The notes: a model not told the origin generated them from the letters alone. Counted from the stretch's first letter, positions 40,891 to 49,645 are shown. The stretch is 64,000 nucleotides of DNA from Lachnoclostridium sp. UBA5890 (GCA_002431395.1 DJEU01000007.1:70638-134637), one strand, 5' to 3'. Numbers and translations: made by a program.

Positions 40891-41050
40891 CATCAATGAA
40901 ATCATCCAGGCAGCAGTCCATGCTTTTGCTCAATGCGACATCATGCACGGACGAATGCCAAATTATGAGGATTATTTTGCGTGTGCCAGACTGGCGATAT
41001 ACATCTATAATGTTTCCAAGATGATAAAAGGAAAAGCGCCTGCAGGATAA
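40880..41050 (+). CDS. Small early protein, 56 residues
   Basis: MKNSINEIIQAAVHAFAQCDIMHGRMPNYEDYFACARLAIYI..., one helix-rich unit. GTGAGGC precedes the ATG, which overlaps the previous frame end. Unknown function. Confidence 0.55.
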   Translation: MKNSINEIIQAAVHAFAQCDIMHGRMPNYEDYFACARLAIYIYNVSKMIKGKAPAG

Positions 41051-41054
41051 TTGA

Positions 41055-41070
41055 GTTGTGCCGGCACAAC
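41055..41070. repeat. Palindrome of the TTGYGCCGGCRCAA family, copy 3
   Basis: GTTGTGCCGGCACAAC, a perfect 16-bp palindrome five bases after a stop codon. It lies in the leader of the late-regulator gene. Confidence 0.75.
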
Positions 41071-41107
41071 AAAAATCAAGAGGCAGCAGCAGAAAGGAGA
41101 TTATGCT

Positions 41108-41536
41108 TTGGAAAAAGATCAAAAAGTAGAAAACGACAAAAAGAAAAAATACCTTTGGGGATATCTTGATGCATGTAAAAGATTGGCCGTTTTAGAAGAA
41201 CAATTGAAGTCAATCCGGCAGGTGGAAGCCAGTGCAAAAACGCAGAAACTCTCCGATATGCCGAAAGGCGGCGGACACCAGACAGATCTTTCAGATTTGA
41301 TTGTCAGAATCGAGAATTGGCAAAGAAAGATTGATGAAGCAAAAGTGAACGCAATGAGCATCAAGGTGGATATTGAGACAAAAATTGCGGAAATGTCTGA
41401 CCCTGATGAACAAAATGTGTTACAACTTCGCTACATAAAGGATAAAAAATGGACTAAAATTGCGGAAACGATGCACTGCCACATATCAACGGTGCATCGT
41501 ATCCATGGAAATGCACTAAAAAATATCAAAATTTAA
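41108..41536 (+). CDS. DUF1492/ArpU-like late regulator (sigma-70 region 4 HTH)
   Basis: A protein of 142 residues. N-terminal coiled helices (KKKYLWGYLDACKRLAVLEEQLKSIR, then LIVRIENWQRKIDEAK) and a C-terminal sigma-region-4-like HTH (NVLQLRYIKDKKWTKIAETMHCHISTVHRIHGNALKNI). This layout is that of phage regulators that switch on late genes. A TTG start is chosen because AAAGGAG lies at the right spacing; the frame extends further upstream without a ribosome site. It is the last early gene before the terminase. Confidence 0.8.
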   Translation: MEKDQKVENDKKKKYLWGYLDACKRLAVLEEQLKSIRQVEASAKTQKLSDMPKGGGHQTDLSDLIVRIENWQRKIDEAKVNAMSIKVDIETKIAEMSDPDEQNVLQLRYIKDKKWTKIAETMHCHISTVHRIHGNALKNIKI

Positions 41537-41542
41537 TAAAGT

Positions 41543-41579
41543 TGCGACACAATGCGACATTTATATGTGTTATTATGAT
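41543..41579 (+). promoter_or_regulatory. Probable late-operon promoter with tandem TGCGACA
   Basis: Two TGCGACA copies (41543-41549 and 41553-41559) are exactly ten bases apart, one helical turn, upstream of TGTGTTATTATGAT, an extended -10-like element. There is no good -35, which fits an activated promoter. The late regulator lies directly upstream and the terminase downstream. Confidence 0.55.
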
Positions 41580-41611
41580 AGTGTAAAGAATCCCCAAGAT
41601 AGTATCCTCAT

Positions 41612-41647
41612 AAAAAGGGCAGTTACCGAGTGTAGCTGCTCTTTTTG
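41612..41647 (+). terminator. Hairpin between late promoter and terminase
   Basis: GGGCAGTTACC against GTAGCTGCTC with an A-rich 5' side and CTTTTTG after it: a weak terminator or antitermination control point ahead of the late genes. Confidence 0.55.
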
Positions 41648-41681
41648 CGTTGCTTGATTGGGAATGAAGGAAGGTGGTGTT

Positions 41682-42539
41682 TTGAGTGAAATTAGAGAAC
41701 TGGCAGAGATAGATTATATTTCCGGGATGAAGTACAAAGAAATTGCAGAAAAGTATAACATTTCAATCAATACGATCAAAAGCTGGAAAATTAGAAACGG
41801 GTGGTCCAGATCATCCAAAAAGGGTGCACACAAAACGAAAAAAAGTTGCACACAAAATGAGAAAAAAGTTGCACACAAAAATGAAGTGGAAACACCACCG
41901 TGTGAGTTTCCAGAAAATGACATTGAAGAGGCCGCCCGTAATGAGGAGCTAACTCCTAAGCAACAGCTGTTTTGTGCAATCTATGTAAAGACATTTAATG
42001 CAACAAAAGCATACCAAAAAGCATTTGGAGCGAGCTATAATACGGCAGCAGTGCTTGGCAGTAAAATGTTAAGAAACCTTAAGGTAAAAAAACAGATTGA
42101 AGACCTCAAAATAAATCGGTTCAACAGAGAACTTTTAAGTGAAGAGGATATATTTCAGAGATATATTGATATTGCATTTGCTGATATGACGGATTATGTG
42201 GAATGGGGATATGAGTGGGCTGAGGTGCCGAACGGGTTCGGTGGGACTATGTCTATCAAAAAGAATGTCGTTCGATTCCGAGACTCCAAAGAAGTGGACG
42301 GCACTTTGATCAACGAAGTCAAGAGCGGTACATCGGAGACAATAAAGCTGCCGGACCGAATGCGGGCGCTGAAATGGCTGACAGAACATATGGATATAGC
42401 GACAGAAAAGCAGAAGGCTGAGATCGCACTTCTGAAAGCCAAAGCAAATCTAAATGAAAATGAAATCATAGAAGATGATGGTTTCCTGGAAGCATTAAAT
42501 GGGACTGCCGGAGAGGACTGGTCGGATGAAGAGAATTAA
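41682..42539 (+). CDS. Terminase small subunit
   Basis: A 285-residue protein. An N-terminal HTH (GMKYKEIAEKYNISINTIKSWKIRNGW) is followed by a Lys-rich linker and the Terminase_2 domain (LTPKQQLFCAIYVKTFNATKAYQKAFGASYNTAAVLGSKMLRN). The C-terminus is helical and acidic. It recognises phage DNA for packaging. TTG start after AAGGAAGGTGGT; an ATG six codons earlier lacks a site. Overlaps the large subunit gene by 14 bases. Confidence 0.9.
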   Translation: MSEIRELAEIDYISGMKYKEIAEKYNISINTIKSWKIRNGWSRSSKKGAHKTKKSCTQNEKKVAHKNEVETPPCEFPENDIEEAARNEELTPKQQLFCAIYVKTFNATKAYQKAFGASYNTAAVLGSKMLRNLKVKKQIEDLKINRFNRELLSEEDIFQRYIDIAFADMTDYVEWGYEWAEVPNGFGGTMSIKKNVVRFRDSKEVDGTLINEVKSGTSETIKLPDRMRALKWLTEHMDIATEKQKAEIALLKAKANLNENEIIEDDGFLEALNGTAGEDWSDEEN

Positions 42540-43794
42540 AAAGATATTTACATTCCGCCCGTTTTCTAAGAAACAGAGGAAAGTGCTCAACTGGTGGTGT
42601 GATGCATCGCCGGTGAAAGATAAGGATGGAATAATAGCAGATGGAGCTATCCGATCCGGAAAAACGATAAGTATGTCGCTGTCTTATGTAATGTGGGCGA
42701 TGTCAAGGTTTAGTGAGGAGAATTTTGGAATGTGCGGAAAGACGATAGGATCTTTCCGGAGAAATGTGCTGTTCCTGCTAAAACTTATGCTGAGGTCACG
42801 CGGTTATCATGTGGCAGATCATAGAGCCGATAATTTGGTTATCGTGACAAGAAATGATGTCACAAATTATTTTTATATATTTGGAGGAAAAGACGAACGG
42901 TCGCAGGATTTAATACAGGGAATCACGCTTGCAGGCTGTTTTTTTGACGAAGTGGCTTTGATGCCGGAATCCTTTGTCAATCAGGCAACGGGACGTTGCT
43001 CGGTTGACGGAAGTAAATATTGGTTCAACTGCAACCCCGATGGTCCGTACCATTGGTTTAAGCTGAATTGGATAGATAAAAAAGAAGATAAGAGATTGTT
43101 GTACCTCCATTTTACGATGGACGACAACCTGAGCCTGAGTGATCGTATCAAGGAAAGATACCGCACAATGTATAGCGGTGTGTTTTTTAAGCGGTACATA
43201 CTTGGGCTTTGGGTTGTTGCCGAAGGAATCATTTATGATATGTTCCGGGAAGAGGAGCATGTTATTCCCCAGAAAAAGGATGATGATTTTACAAATCATT
43301 ATGTATCTTGTGATTATGGTACACAGAATGCAACGGTATTCCTATTATGGGGAAAAGACAGAGATGGTACATGGACCGGTATACGCGAATATTATTACAG
43401 CGGCCGCGATGAGGCAGCACAAAAGACAGATACCGAATATGCGGATGATCTGGAAGAGTGGCTGCATGGTTTGAAACCAACTATAGTGATAGACCCGTCA
43501 GCTGCCTCTTTTATTGCAGAACTGAAAAAAAGAGGATATCACATAAAAAAAGCAAAGAACAGTGTCCTGGACGGAATAAGATTTGTCGCATCGCTATTGA
43601 TGCAAAAAAGATTGAAGTTCTGCGAAGGATGTAAAAATACAATTAAAGAGTTTGGTGCCTATATCTGGGATAGAAAGGCATCAGAAAACGGAGAAGATAA
43701 GCCGGTGAAGAAATTTGACCATGCCATGGATGCGGTTCGTTATTTTTGTTATACCGTTATTCGAAAAGGAAGTGGCTTATCTGTGTTGAAATGA
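42526..43794 (+). CDS. Terminase large subunit (PBSX/Terminase_3 type)
   Basis: A 422-residue packaging motor. The ATPase has Walker A GAIRSGKTIS and Walker B GCFFDEVAL; the C-terminal nuclease shows CDYGTQNATVFLLWG, a further acidic motif VIDPSAASF, and FDHAMDAVRYFCY. It pumps DNA into proheads and cuts it. The start follows GAGAGGAC. Confidence 0.95.
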   Translation: MKRIKKIFTFRPFSKKQRKVLNWWCDASPVKDKDGIIADGAIRSGKTISMSLSYVMWAMSRFSEENFGMCGKTIGSFRRNVLFLLKLMLRSRGYHVADHRADNLVIVTRNDVTNYFYIFGGKDERSQDLIQGITLAGCFFDEVALMPESFVNQATGRCSVDGSKYWFNCNPDGPYHWFKLNWIDKKEDKRLLYLHFTMDDNLSLSDRIKERYRTMYSGVFFKRYILGLWVVAEGIIYDMFREEEHVIPQKKDDDFTNHYVSCDYGTQNATVFLLWGKDRDGTWTGIREYYYSGRDEAAQKTDTEYADDLEEWLHGLKPTIVIDPSAASFIAELKKRGYHIKKAKNSVLDGIRFVASLLMQKRLKFCEGCKNTIKEFGAYIWDRKASENGEDKPVKKFDHAMDAVRYFCYTVIRKGSGLSVLK

Positions 43795-43801
43795 GGTGAA
43801 A

Positions 43802-45163
43802 GTGTTGGATCTTGAAAGTGCCAAGAAACTGATAAAAAAATATGCTGCCGATCATGAGGATTATGTAAATCAATGTGAAGTGGCAGATCGCTATTATCGC
43901 AATAAAACAGATATCTTATTTAAAAAGCACGATATGGATGAGCAGGGAAATCCGATGCGTAAAGCGGATAACCGAATTCCTCGCAACTTCCATGGACTGC
44001 TTGTCAACCAGAAAGCGGCTTATGGCTTTACGGTACCGCCGGTACTTGATGTGGGAACGGCAGAGAAAAACAAAAAGATCCGAGCTGTTCTTGGAGACGA
44101 ATATACTAAAAACTGTATGCAGATGTGTATCAATGCTTCTAATATGAATGCGGCATGGGTGCACTACTGGCGAGGAGATAATGGATTTGAGTGGGCGGTC
44201 GTTGACAGCAGGCAGATCATCCCGATATTCGATTTCAGTTTGAAGCAAAAACTTATCGCGGTACTTCGGACATATCCATCCTTAGAAGATGATGGCGAAA
44301 GATCTATTGTGTATGAATATTGGACAGATAAGTGGTGCCAGGCCTTCCGTAGAAAAGAATCTGACACGATAGTAGAAGGGTTACAGTATTACTATGATGC
44401 GTTTATCAATCCGGAAACCGAGGAGCCAATCGAAGAATATCAGCACGATATCGGAGAAGTGCCGTTTATCCCTTTTTGGAACAATAATATTCATACCAAC
44501 GATCTGTGGAATATCAAGCATTTGATTGACGTATACGACAAGGTGTTCAGCGGCTTTATCAATGACTTAGACGATGTGCAGGAATTGATCTTTATTCTGA
44601 CCGGGTACGGTGGAACAGATCTAAACGGATTCCTACAGGAATTGAAAAAGTACAAGGTAATAAAGCTGGATGATGAGGAAGGCGCAGGGGTAAGTACACT
44701 GAACATCGAGATTCCGATTGAGGCGAGAAACAGCGTTTTGGAAGCCACGAGAAAAGCTATCTTCGAGCAGGGACAAGGCTTCGATCCGCAGCCGGAAAAC
44801 TTTGGAAATCAATCGGGAGAAGCATTGAAGTTTATGTATGCGCTAATTGAAATGAAAGTAGGATTGATGGAAACGGAGTTCCGCTTGGGATTTGCAAAGC
44901 TGGTTCGGGCAATCTGCAATTTGGAAAACATAACCTGTGATGTGATTAACCAGACATGGACGCGTACCCGTATCAAAAATGACACGGAACTTGCCAACAT
45001 ATGCAAAGACAGTGTCGGCGTAATCAGTAAAAAGACCATCCTTAAAAATCATCCGTTTGTGGAAGATGTAGAGGAAGAGTTAAAGCAGTTAAAAAAGGAA
45101 GAGGCTGAGACAGAGGGGCAGCAGGATACTTATCAGGCGGCCTTTGAGAAAGAGGATCAGTAA
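43802..45163 (+). CDS. Portal protein, SPP1 gp6-like
   Basis: A protein of about 453 residues. The SPP1-type portal core is visible: ADRYYRNKTDIL, NRIPRNFHGLLVNQKAAYGFTVPP, the stretch VPFIPFWNN, and SGEALKFMYALIEMKVGLMETEFR. It forms the dodecameric vertex for DNA entry and exit. The start is uncertain: GTG here, TTG one codon later or GTG two codons earlier are all near the GAGG site. Acidic tail at the C-terminus. Confidence 0.9.
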   Translation: MLDLESAKKLIKKYAADHEDYVNQCEVADRYYRNKTDILFKKHDMDEQGNPMRKADNRIPRNFHGLLVNQKAAYGFTVPPVLDVGTAEKNKKIRAVLGDEYTKNCMQMCINASNMNAAWVHYWRGDNGFEWAVVDSRQIIPIFDFSLKQKLIAVLRTYPSLEDDGERSIVYEYWTDKWCQAFRRKESDTIVEGLQYYYDAFINPETEEPIEEYQHDIGEVPFIPFWNNNIHTNDLWNIKHLIDVYDKVFSGFINDLDDVQELIFILTGYGGTDLNGFLQELKKYKVIKLDDEEGAGVSTLNIEIPIEARNSVLEATRKAIFEQGQGFDPQPENFGNQSGEALKFMYALIEMKVGLMETEFRLGFAKLVRAICNLENITCDVINQTWTRTRIKNDTELANICKDSVGVISKKTILKNHPFVEDVEEELKQLKKEEAETEGQQDTYQAAFEKEDQ

Positions 45164-45174
45164 GAGGTGCAGGC

Positions 45175-46788
45175 ATGAAGCAGGGCGAGTATTGGAAAAA
45201 ACGATTTAAAAAGATGGAAGAGGTGCAAAATGATACTTCCCTGAAAAAGAATATGGAGATCCAAGATCTATTTGATCGTTCGATGTGTGAACTGGATAAA
45301 AAAATCCGAGTATGGTATCAACGGCTCGCAGACAATAATGGAGTGTCGATGGTAGAAGCGAAGAAACTGTTGTCAACCAAAGAATTGAAAGAGTTCCGTT
45401 GGTCGTTAGAAGAATACATACAGCATGCCAAAGATAATGAACTGGGGCAGTTTGAAAAGGAACTTGAAAATGCGTCGGCAAGAGTGCATATCGGACGGCT
45501 GGAAGCATTAAAAGTCCAAGTGCAGGCAGAGATGGAAAGAATGTTTGGAAATTATACGGACAGTATCGACCAGCATATCCTTGATCTGTATAACAATGAG
45601 TACTACCATACGGCATTTGAAATCCAAAAAGGAATCAGTGTCGGCAGTCAGATACAGGCATTAAACAAGGCAAAGGTGGAAAGTATCATTCGGAATCCAT
45701 GGGCGGTAGACGAGCAGAGCTTTTCGGATCGTATCTGGAAAGACAAAAAACGACTGATCAACACAGTGCACCAAAGTTTGACAAAAATGTGCATCACAGG
45801 GGACAGCCCGGATACTGCCATTAAGGAAATTCAGACAACGATGAATACGACAAAGCGAAACGCCAGCAGGCTTGTAATGACAGAGTCTGCCGTGTTTGCC
45901 AATAAAGCACGAAAAGAGTGCATGGAGAATTTAGGTGTACAGGAGTTCGAGGTGATTGAGACCCTGGATGAAATCACATGTTCCAAGTGTGGATCGATGG
46001 ATGGAAAGCATTTCCCCATGTCAGAATATGCGGTGGGTGTTACGGCACCGCCATTTCATCCAAACTGCCGGGGCTGCACCTGTCCTTATTTTGATGATGA
46101 GTTTACTGTCGGAGAAGAACGTGTGGCTAGAAATGAAGAGGGCAAAACATATAATGTGCCGGCGAATATGACTTATGAGGAATGGAAACAATCATTTGTT
46201 GATGGTAACATAAATGAAAGTGGTTTGAAAAATATTATTGAAAAAAATACAAAAAATGATAGAATTAGTTTAGGAGCAGGGGCGGTTCCCGGTAAAGGAA
46301 ACAGCCAACGATATGACTTGGGGCAAATTGATGTAAAAGATACAGATCTTTTAATCAAAGAACTGAATAATCAGATAAGAAACTTAGAAGTTGAAAATGC
46401 GATTGTGGTGGACAAAAAGGGAAATGTTATACGTTTTAAGAGTCAAACACAAGACGCAGTAGAGATATTTGATGTTGATTTAGATGGTGCAACTATAACA
46501 CATAATCATCCAGAAGCGAATGGAATAGTTTCGTTTGGAGGGGATGATTTTGCTTTTTTGAGGGACAATCAAAATATAAGATTATTTAATTGTTGTAATG
46601 CACAATATGATTATTCAGTAGAAGTATTGAAAGATATTTCACAAATAAGTTATAATATGTTATGGATAGAGGCAATTAAAAAGGCAGAGCAATATGACGA
46701 AAATGAAGATTTGCAGCATATTGTATTTGATATTTTGCATAAGGAGGGATACATAAAATATGAACGAAAAAGGAAAAATGGAACTTGA
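45175..46788 (+). CDS. MuF minor head protein with toxin-like C-terminal extension
   Basis: A protein of 537 residues. The first ~340 form an SPP1 gp7/MuF head-morphogenesis protein: helical N-terminus, then RLVMTESAVFANKARKECMENLG, and the end motif CSKCGSMDGKHF...PPFHPNCRGCTCPYFDD. After a linker the last ~190 residues are a separate domain, more AT-rich in DNA, with VVDKKGNVIRFKSQT and THNHPEANGIVSFGGDDF. HxH-x7-S-x3-D is close to the JAMM metalloprotease motif (S-x2-D). Polymorphic MuF proteins deliver toxin domains in this way. A small gene overlaps its end and may encode immunity. Confidence 0.85.
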   Translation: MKQGEYWKKRFKKMEEVQNDTSLKKNMEIQDLFDRSMCELDKKIRVWYQRLADNNGVSMVEAKKLLSTKELKEFRWSLEEYIQHAKDNELGQFEKELENASARVHIGRLEALKVQVQAEMERMFGNYTDSIDQHILDLYNNEYYHTAFEIQKGISVGSQIQALNKAKVESIIRNPWAVDEQSFSDRIWKDKKRLINTVHQSLTKMCITGDSPDTAIKEIQTTMNTTKRNASRLVMTESAVFANKARKECMENLGVQEFEVIETLDEITCSKCGSMDGKHFPMSEYAVGVTAPPFHPNCRGCTCPYFDDEFTVGEERVARNEEGKTYNVPANMTYEEWKQSFVDGNINESGLKNIIEKNTKNDRISLGAGAVPGKGNSQRYDLGQIDVKDTDLLIKELNNQIRNLEVENAIVVDKKGNVIRFKSQTQDAVEIFDVDLDGATITHNHPEANGIVSFGGDDFAFLRDNQNIRLFNCCNAQYDYSVEVLKDISQISYNMLWIEAIKKAEQYDENEDLQHIVFDILHKEGYIKYERKRKNGT

Positions 46789-46945
46789 AAAAATATATAA
46801 AGCGCTTGAAGAGGAGATACTAAATTTACCGCCATTAGACCTTCCTCCTAATTCGCTTAATAATGCGCTAAATGCAAAGCGAAATGAGATAACTAAAAAA
46901 TATATGAAAAGAATTCGTGAGGTAAAGAAAAAATACTTAGAGTGA
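46760..46945 (+). CDS. Small protein after the MuF toxin-like domain (possible immunity)
   Basis: A 61-residue Lys/Glu-rich helical protein (MNEKGKMELEKIYKALEEEIL ... KRIREVKKKYLE). The start follows AAGGAGGG inside the MuF gene end. Its DNA is as AT-rich as the MuF C-terminal domain, and it is not part of the usual head-gene order, so the two probably travelled together. Immunity is a guess from position. Confidence 0.55.
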   Translation: MNEKGKMELEKIYKALEEEILNLPPLDLPPNSLNNALNAKRNEITKKYMKRIREVKKKYLE

Positions 46946-46970
46946 TACTGTTTTAAGGAGGAGTAAAACC

Positions 46971-47387
46971 ATGCATAAACGCTTGATTAAGACGCTGTAT
47001 TTTGAAAATGGTAAGCTGTATGTTACAACGCAAGGGCGAAGAATTCTTTTGGCAGAGTGTCTGCCTAAAATTGAAATATATGAGCATGTGACAGAGATCC
47101 CGGTATTGGGCAGACAGAGTTACACAGTAAAGAAACGGCACATCTCAATCGTGATATGCAGTGATATGGAGTATACTCGGGAGGCGGATGAGAAGTTCCT
47201 TCGTACGGTATCACAATTTGAAGTATCGGCAGATATTCAGCGGGCGGATGGAGTGTTTGAAAATATCATATTTGACAACCTGTATCCGGTAGAAATAGAT
47301 TTAGATGTTGACTGGACATTTGAGACTGAAAACCAAATGCTTATTCGAAAAGTATTAGCGGATTGGATTGATGATGGAGGGAATTGA
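46971..47387 (+). CDS. Hypothetical late protein, 138 residues
   Basis: Beta-rich protein starting MHKRLIKTLYFENGKLYVTTQGRR, ending WTFETENQMLIRKVLADWIDDGGN. AAGGAGGAG precedes the ATG. Position between minor head and YjcQ genes; no family recognised. Confidence 0.65.
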   Translation: MHKRLIKTLYFENGKLYVTTQGRRILLAECLPKIEIYEHVTEIPVLGRQSYTVKKRHISIVICSDMEYTREADEKFLRTVSQFEVSADIQRADGVFENIIFDNLYPVEIDLDVDWTFETENQMLIRKVLADWIDDGGN

Positions 47388-47391
47388 AAAC

Positions 47392-47745
47392 ATGGCAAGA
47401 GATGATTATCATGTAATTGTATACCAGATATTAGCATATTTATATCAGCAATTAAAGAAAGGCGAACCGATAGATGGCAAACAGATTTCTATGAATAGTG
47501 ATTTTTTCAGTATTAACGAGAGGTATTGGAAATATATTATTGTGAATATGTACAATGAAGGGCTTATATCCGGAATTGTATTGCGCGAGGTGAATGCGAT
47601 TGGCACGGATTCAGAGATTGCCATATTAAAACTGGATAGATGCGAAATTACTCCCAAGGGAATAGAATATCTTACAAATAATAGCTTTATTGAGAAAGCA
47701 AAAGGATTTTTCAAAGAAGCGAAAGAAATGATACCGTTTATTTGA
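47392..47745 (+). CDS. YjcQ-like protein
   Basis: A 117-residue winged-helix-type protein: DDYHVIVYQILAYLYQQLKKGEPIDGKQIS, then RYWKYIIVNMYNEGLISGI and ITPKGIEYLTNNSFIEKAKGF. This matches the YjcQ family found in prophages and chromosomes, probably DNA- or protein-binding. GGAGGG precedes the ATG. Confidence 0.75.
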   Translation: MARDDYHVIVYQILAYLYQQLKKGEPIDGKQISMNSDFFSINERYWKYIIVNMYNEGLISGIVLREVNAIGTDSEIAILKLDRCEITPKGIEYLTNNSFIEKAKGFFKEAKEMIPFI

Positions 47746-47782
47746 TAAGTTAAGAAAGAATTCGGTATAAAAACGATGAAGA

Positions 47783-47809
47783 GTTGCGCCGGCACAACAC
47801 CGGTGCAAC
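47783..47809. repeat. Palindrome of the TTGYGCCGGCRCAA family, copy 4 with extra arm
   Basis: GTTGCGCCGGCACAAC is followed by ACCGGTGCAAC, which also pairs with its left half, so two alternative hairpins can form. It lies in the gap after the YjcQ gene. Confidence 0.7.
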
Positions 47810-47826
47810 GACAGAATAAGAGATCA

Positions 47827-47851
47827 ACAGGGCAAACACCCTGTTTTTTTA
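47827..47851 (+). terminator. Terminator between YjcQ and scaffold genes
   Basis: ACAGGG-CAAACA-CCCTGT followed by TTTTTTTA. The stretch 47852-47940 up to the scaffold start holds no gene; TATG and GTGTGAATATG segments could contain a promoter for the capsid genes. Confidence 0.75.
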
Positions 47852-47949
47852 ATGTCCAAAAACTTATGACGATTAAACTGTGTGAATATGTCGGGGGCAG
47901 ACAGTTAAATGCCCGGTGTGGCTACGGTTAAAGCCAGGAAGGAGTAAAT

Positions 47950-48603
47950 GTGAAACTTGAAGAACTGTTAGAAGAAGAACTGTATGCGCAGGTAAAAGCA
48001 AAGCTGGATGCGGCCAACGAAAAAATCGAAGATAAAAAGGATTATGTTCGATATGTTGACTTATCCGAGGGCAATTATGTCAGCAAGGAACGCTATAGTG
48101 GTGCGGTAGGCGAAAAGGAAGGCTTGGAGGGTCAGATTACTACGCTGAACAAAACCATTGCAGACCTGAAAAAGAATAATGCTGACAATGAGGGCTTGCA
48201 GAAAACAATTGCTGATCTGCAGGAAGATTTGAAAAAGCAGCAGAAAGCGAATGAAACTATTATTCGTACAAATGCTTTGAAGGAGAAACTTACCAGCGAG
48301 GGCGTGTTGGATCCGGATTATCTCATCTATAAGGCAGGCGGCCTTGATAAATTTACGTTCGACAAGGAAAATAAGCCGGTCGGGGTGAGTGATGTTGTTA
48401 AGCCATACAAAGAGGATTCCACGATGGTGCATCTTTTTAAACAGGATACAAAGCCACCCTATCATCCAAAGGGTGGTGAAGGCGGTGGGGCAAGTAATCC
48501 ATTTGCCAAGGAAACATTCGACATGACGAAACAAAGTGAGATGTTTCGCGAGAACCCGGAACAGGCACGTGCGTTAGCCGCGGCCGCCGGAGTAGAATTA
48601 TAA
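47950..48603 (+). CDS. Phage scaffolding protein (GP20 type)
   Basis: A 217-residue protein. The central coiled coil (GEKEGLEGQITTLNKTIADLKKNNADNEGLQKTIADLQEDLKKQQKAN) and the following TNALKEKLTSEGVLDPDYLIYKAGGLDKF are typical of minor structural GP20 scaffolds that guide capsid assembly. The C-terminus (NPFAKETFDMTKQSEMFRENPEQARALAA) contacts the major capsid protein. GTG start after AAGGAGTAAAT. Confidence 0.85.
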   Translation: MKLEELLEEELYAQVKAKLDAANEKIEDKKDYVRYVDLSEGNYVSKERYSGAVGEKEGLEGQITTLNKTIADLKKNNADNEGLQKTIADLQEDLKKQQKANETIIRTNALKEKLTSEGVLDPDYLIYKAGGLDKFTFDKENKPVGVSDVVKPYKEDSTMVHLFKQDTKPPYHPKGGEGGGASNPFAKETFDMTKQSEMFRENPEQARALAAAAGVEL

Positions 48604-48623
48604 GAAAGGAACAGGTGAATTAA

Positions 48624-49634
48624 ATGGGAACAACATTAGCAGACGTGATCGTACCGGAAATCTTTAATCCGTACGTAGTAAAAAGAACAATGGAGCAATG
48701 TGCTCTGTTGAATAGTGGGATCATTGTCAATGACCTCGAATTTGATAAATTGGCAAGCCAGCCGGCACCGGTGGTCAATATGCCATTTTATCAGGATCTT
48801 ACCGGTGAATCCGAACAGATCATCGAGGGAGTAGACTTAAATGATGCAAAGATCACATCGAAAAAGGATGTAGCAGCGATTATCCGCCGTGCTAAAATGT
48901 GGAGTGCTACCGATCTGTCCGCGGCATTGTCAGGAAAAGATCCATCCAAAGTGATCGGAGAACTGGTAGCACAGTTCTGGGCGCGTGATATGCAGAAAGA
49001 AGTGATTGCTATCCTTACCGGAGTGTTTGGAACCATTCCGGAAGTAAAGGGAGACAGTCCGAAAGCAGCGGAGACGAGACTGGAATCGAATATCCTTGAT
49101 ATTTCCGGAAAAAGCGGGGCAGCAGCAAACTGGAGCGGATCCGCTTTTATCGATGCCGAACAGCTCTTAGGAGATGCAAAGACACAGCTTACCGGAGTAG
49201 CGATGCATAGTGCGACAGAGGCATCGTTGAAAAAGGCGAATCTGATTGAGACCGTACAGCCGTCTAATGATGTGGCTTTTGGTACTTATCAGGGAAAACG
49301 AGTGATCGTTGACGACGGTTGCCCGGTAGATACTAAAAAAGGGATTTATACTACGTATCTGTTTGGAGCGGGTGCGATTGCCCTTGGAAATGGTAATCCG
49401 GAAGGATTTGTGCCGACAGAAGTGGATCGCGATAAGAGAAAAGGATCCGGAGTGGATTATATTATTAACCGCCGTACGAACATTCTTCATCCACGTGGCA
49501 TTGCGTTCACAAATGAAAATGTGGCAAAACCGGAAGGACCATCTCGTACTGAGTTGTCCGATCCGGTAAACTGGAAGCCGGTTTATGAAAGCAAGCAGAT
49601 CCGCATTGTCGCATTCAAGCACAAACTTGGATAG
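48624..49634 (+). CDS. Major capsid protein
   Basis: A 336-residue HK97-fold coat protein. It begins MGTTLADVIVPEIFNPYV and contains VDLNDAKITSKKDVAAIIRRAKMWSATDL, GELVAQFWARDMQKEVIAIL, the stretch KRVIVDDGCPVD, and the end IAFTNENVAKPEGPSRTELSDP. This matches coat proteins of PBSX-like Firmicutes phages. It directly follows the scaffold. Confidence 0.9.
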   Translation: MGTTLADVIVPEIFNPYVVKRTMEQCALLNSGIIVNDLEFDKLASQPAPVVNMPFYQDLTGESEQIIEGVDLNDAKITSKKDVAAIIRRAKMWSATDLSAALSGKDPSKVIGELVAQFWARDMQKEVIAILTGVFGTIPEVKGDSPKAAETRLESNILDISGKSGAAANWSGSAFIDAEQLLGDAKTQLTGVAMHSATEASLKKANLIETVQPSNDVAFGTYQGKRVIVDDGCPVDTKKGIYTTYLFGAGAIALGNGNPEGFVPTEVDRDKRKGSGVDYIINRRTNILHPRGIAFTNENVAKPEGPSRTELSDPVNWKPVYESKQIRIVAFKHKLG

Positions 49635-49645
49635 GATGTGGTCAG

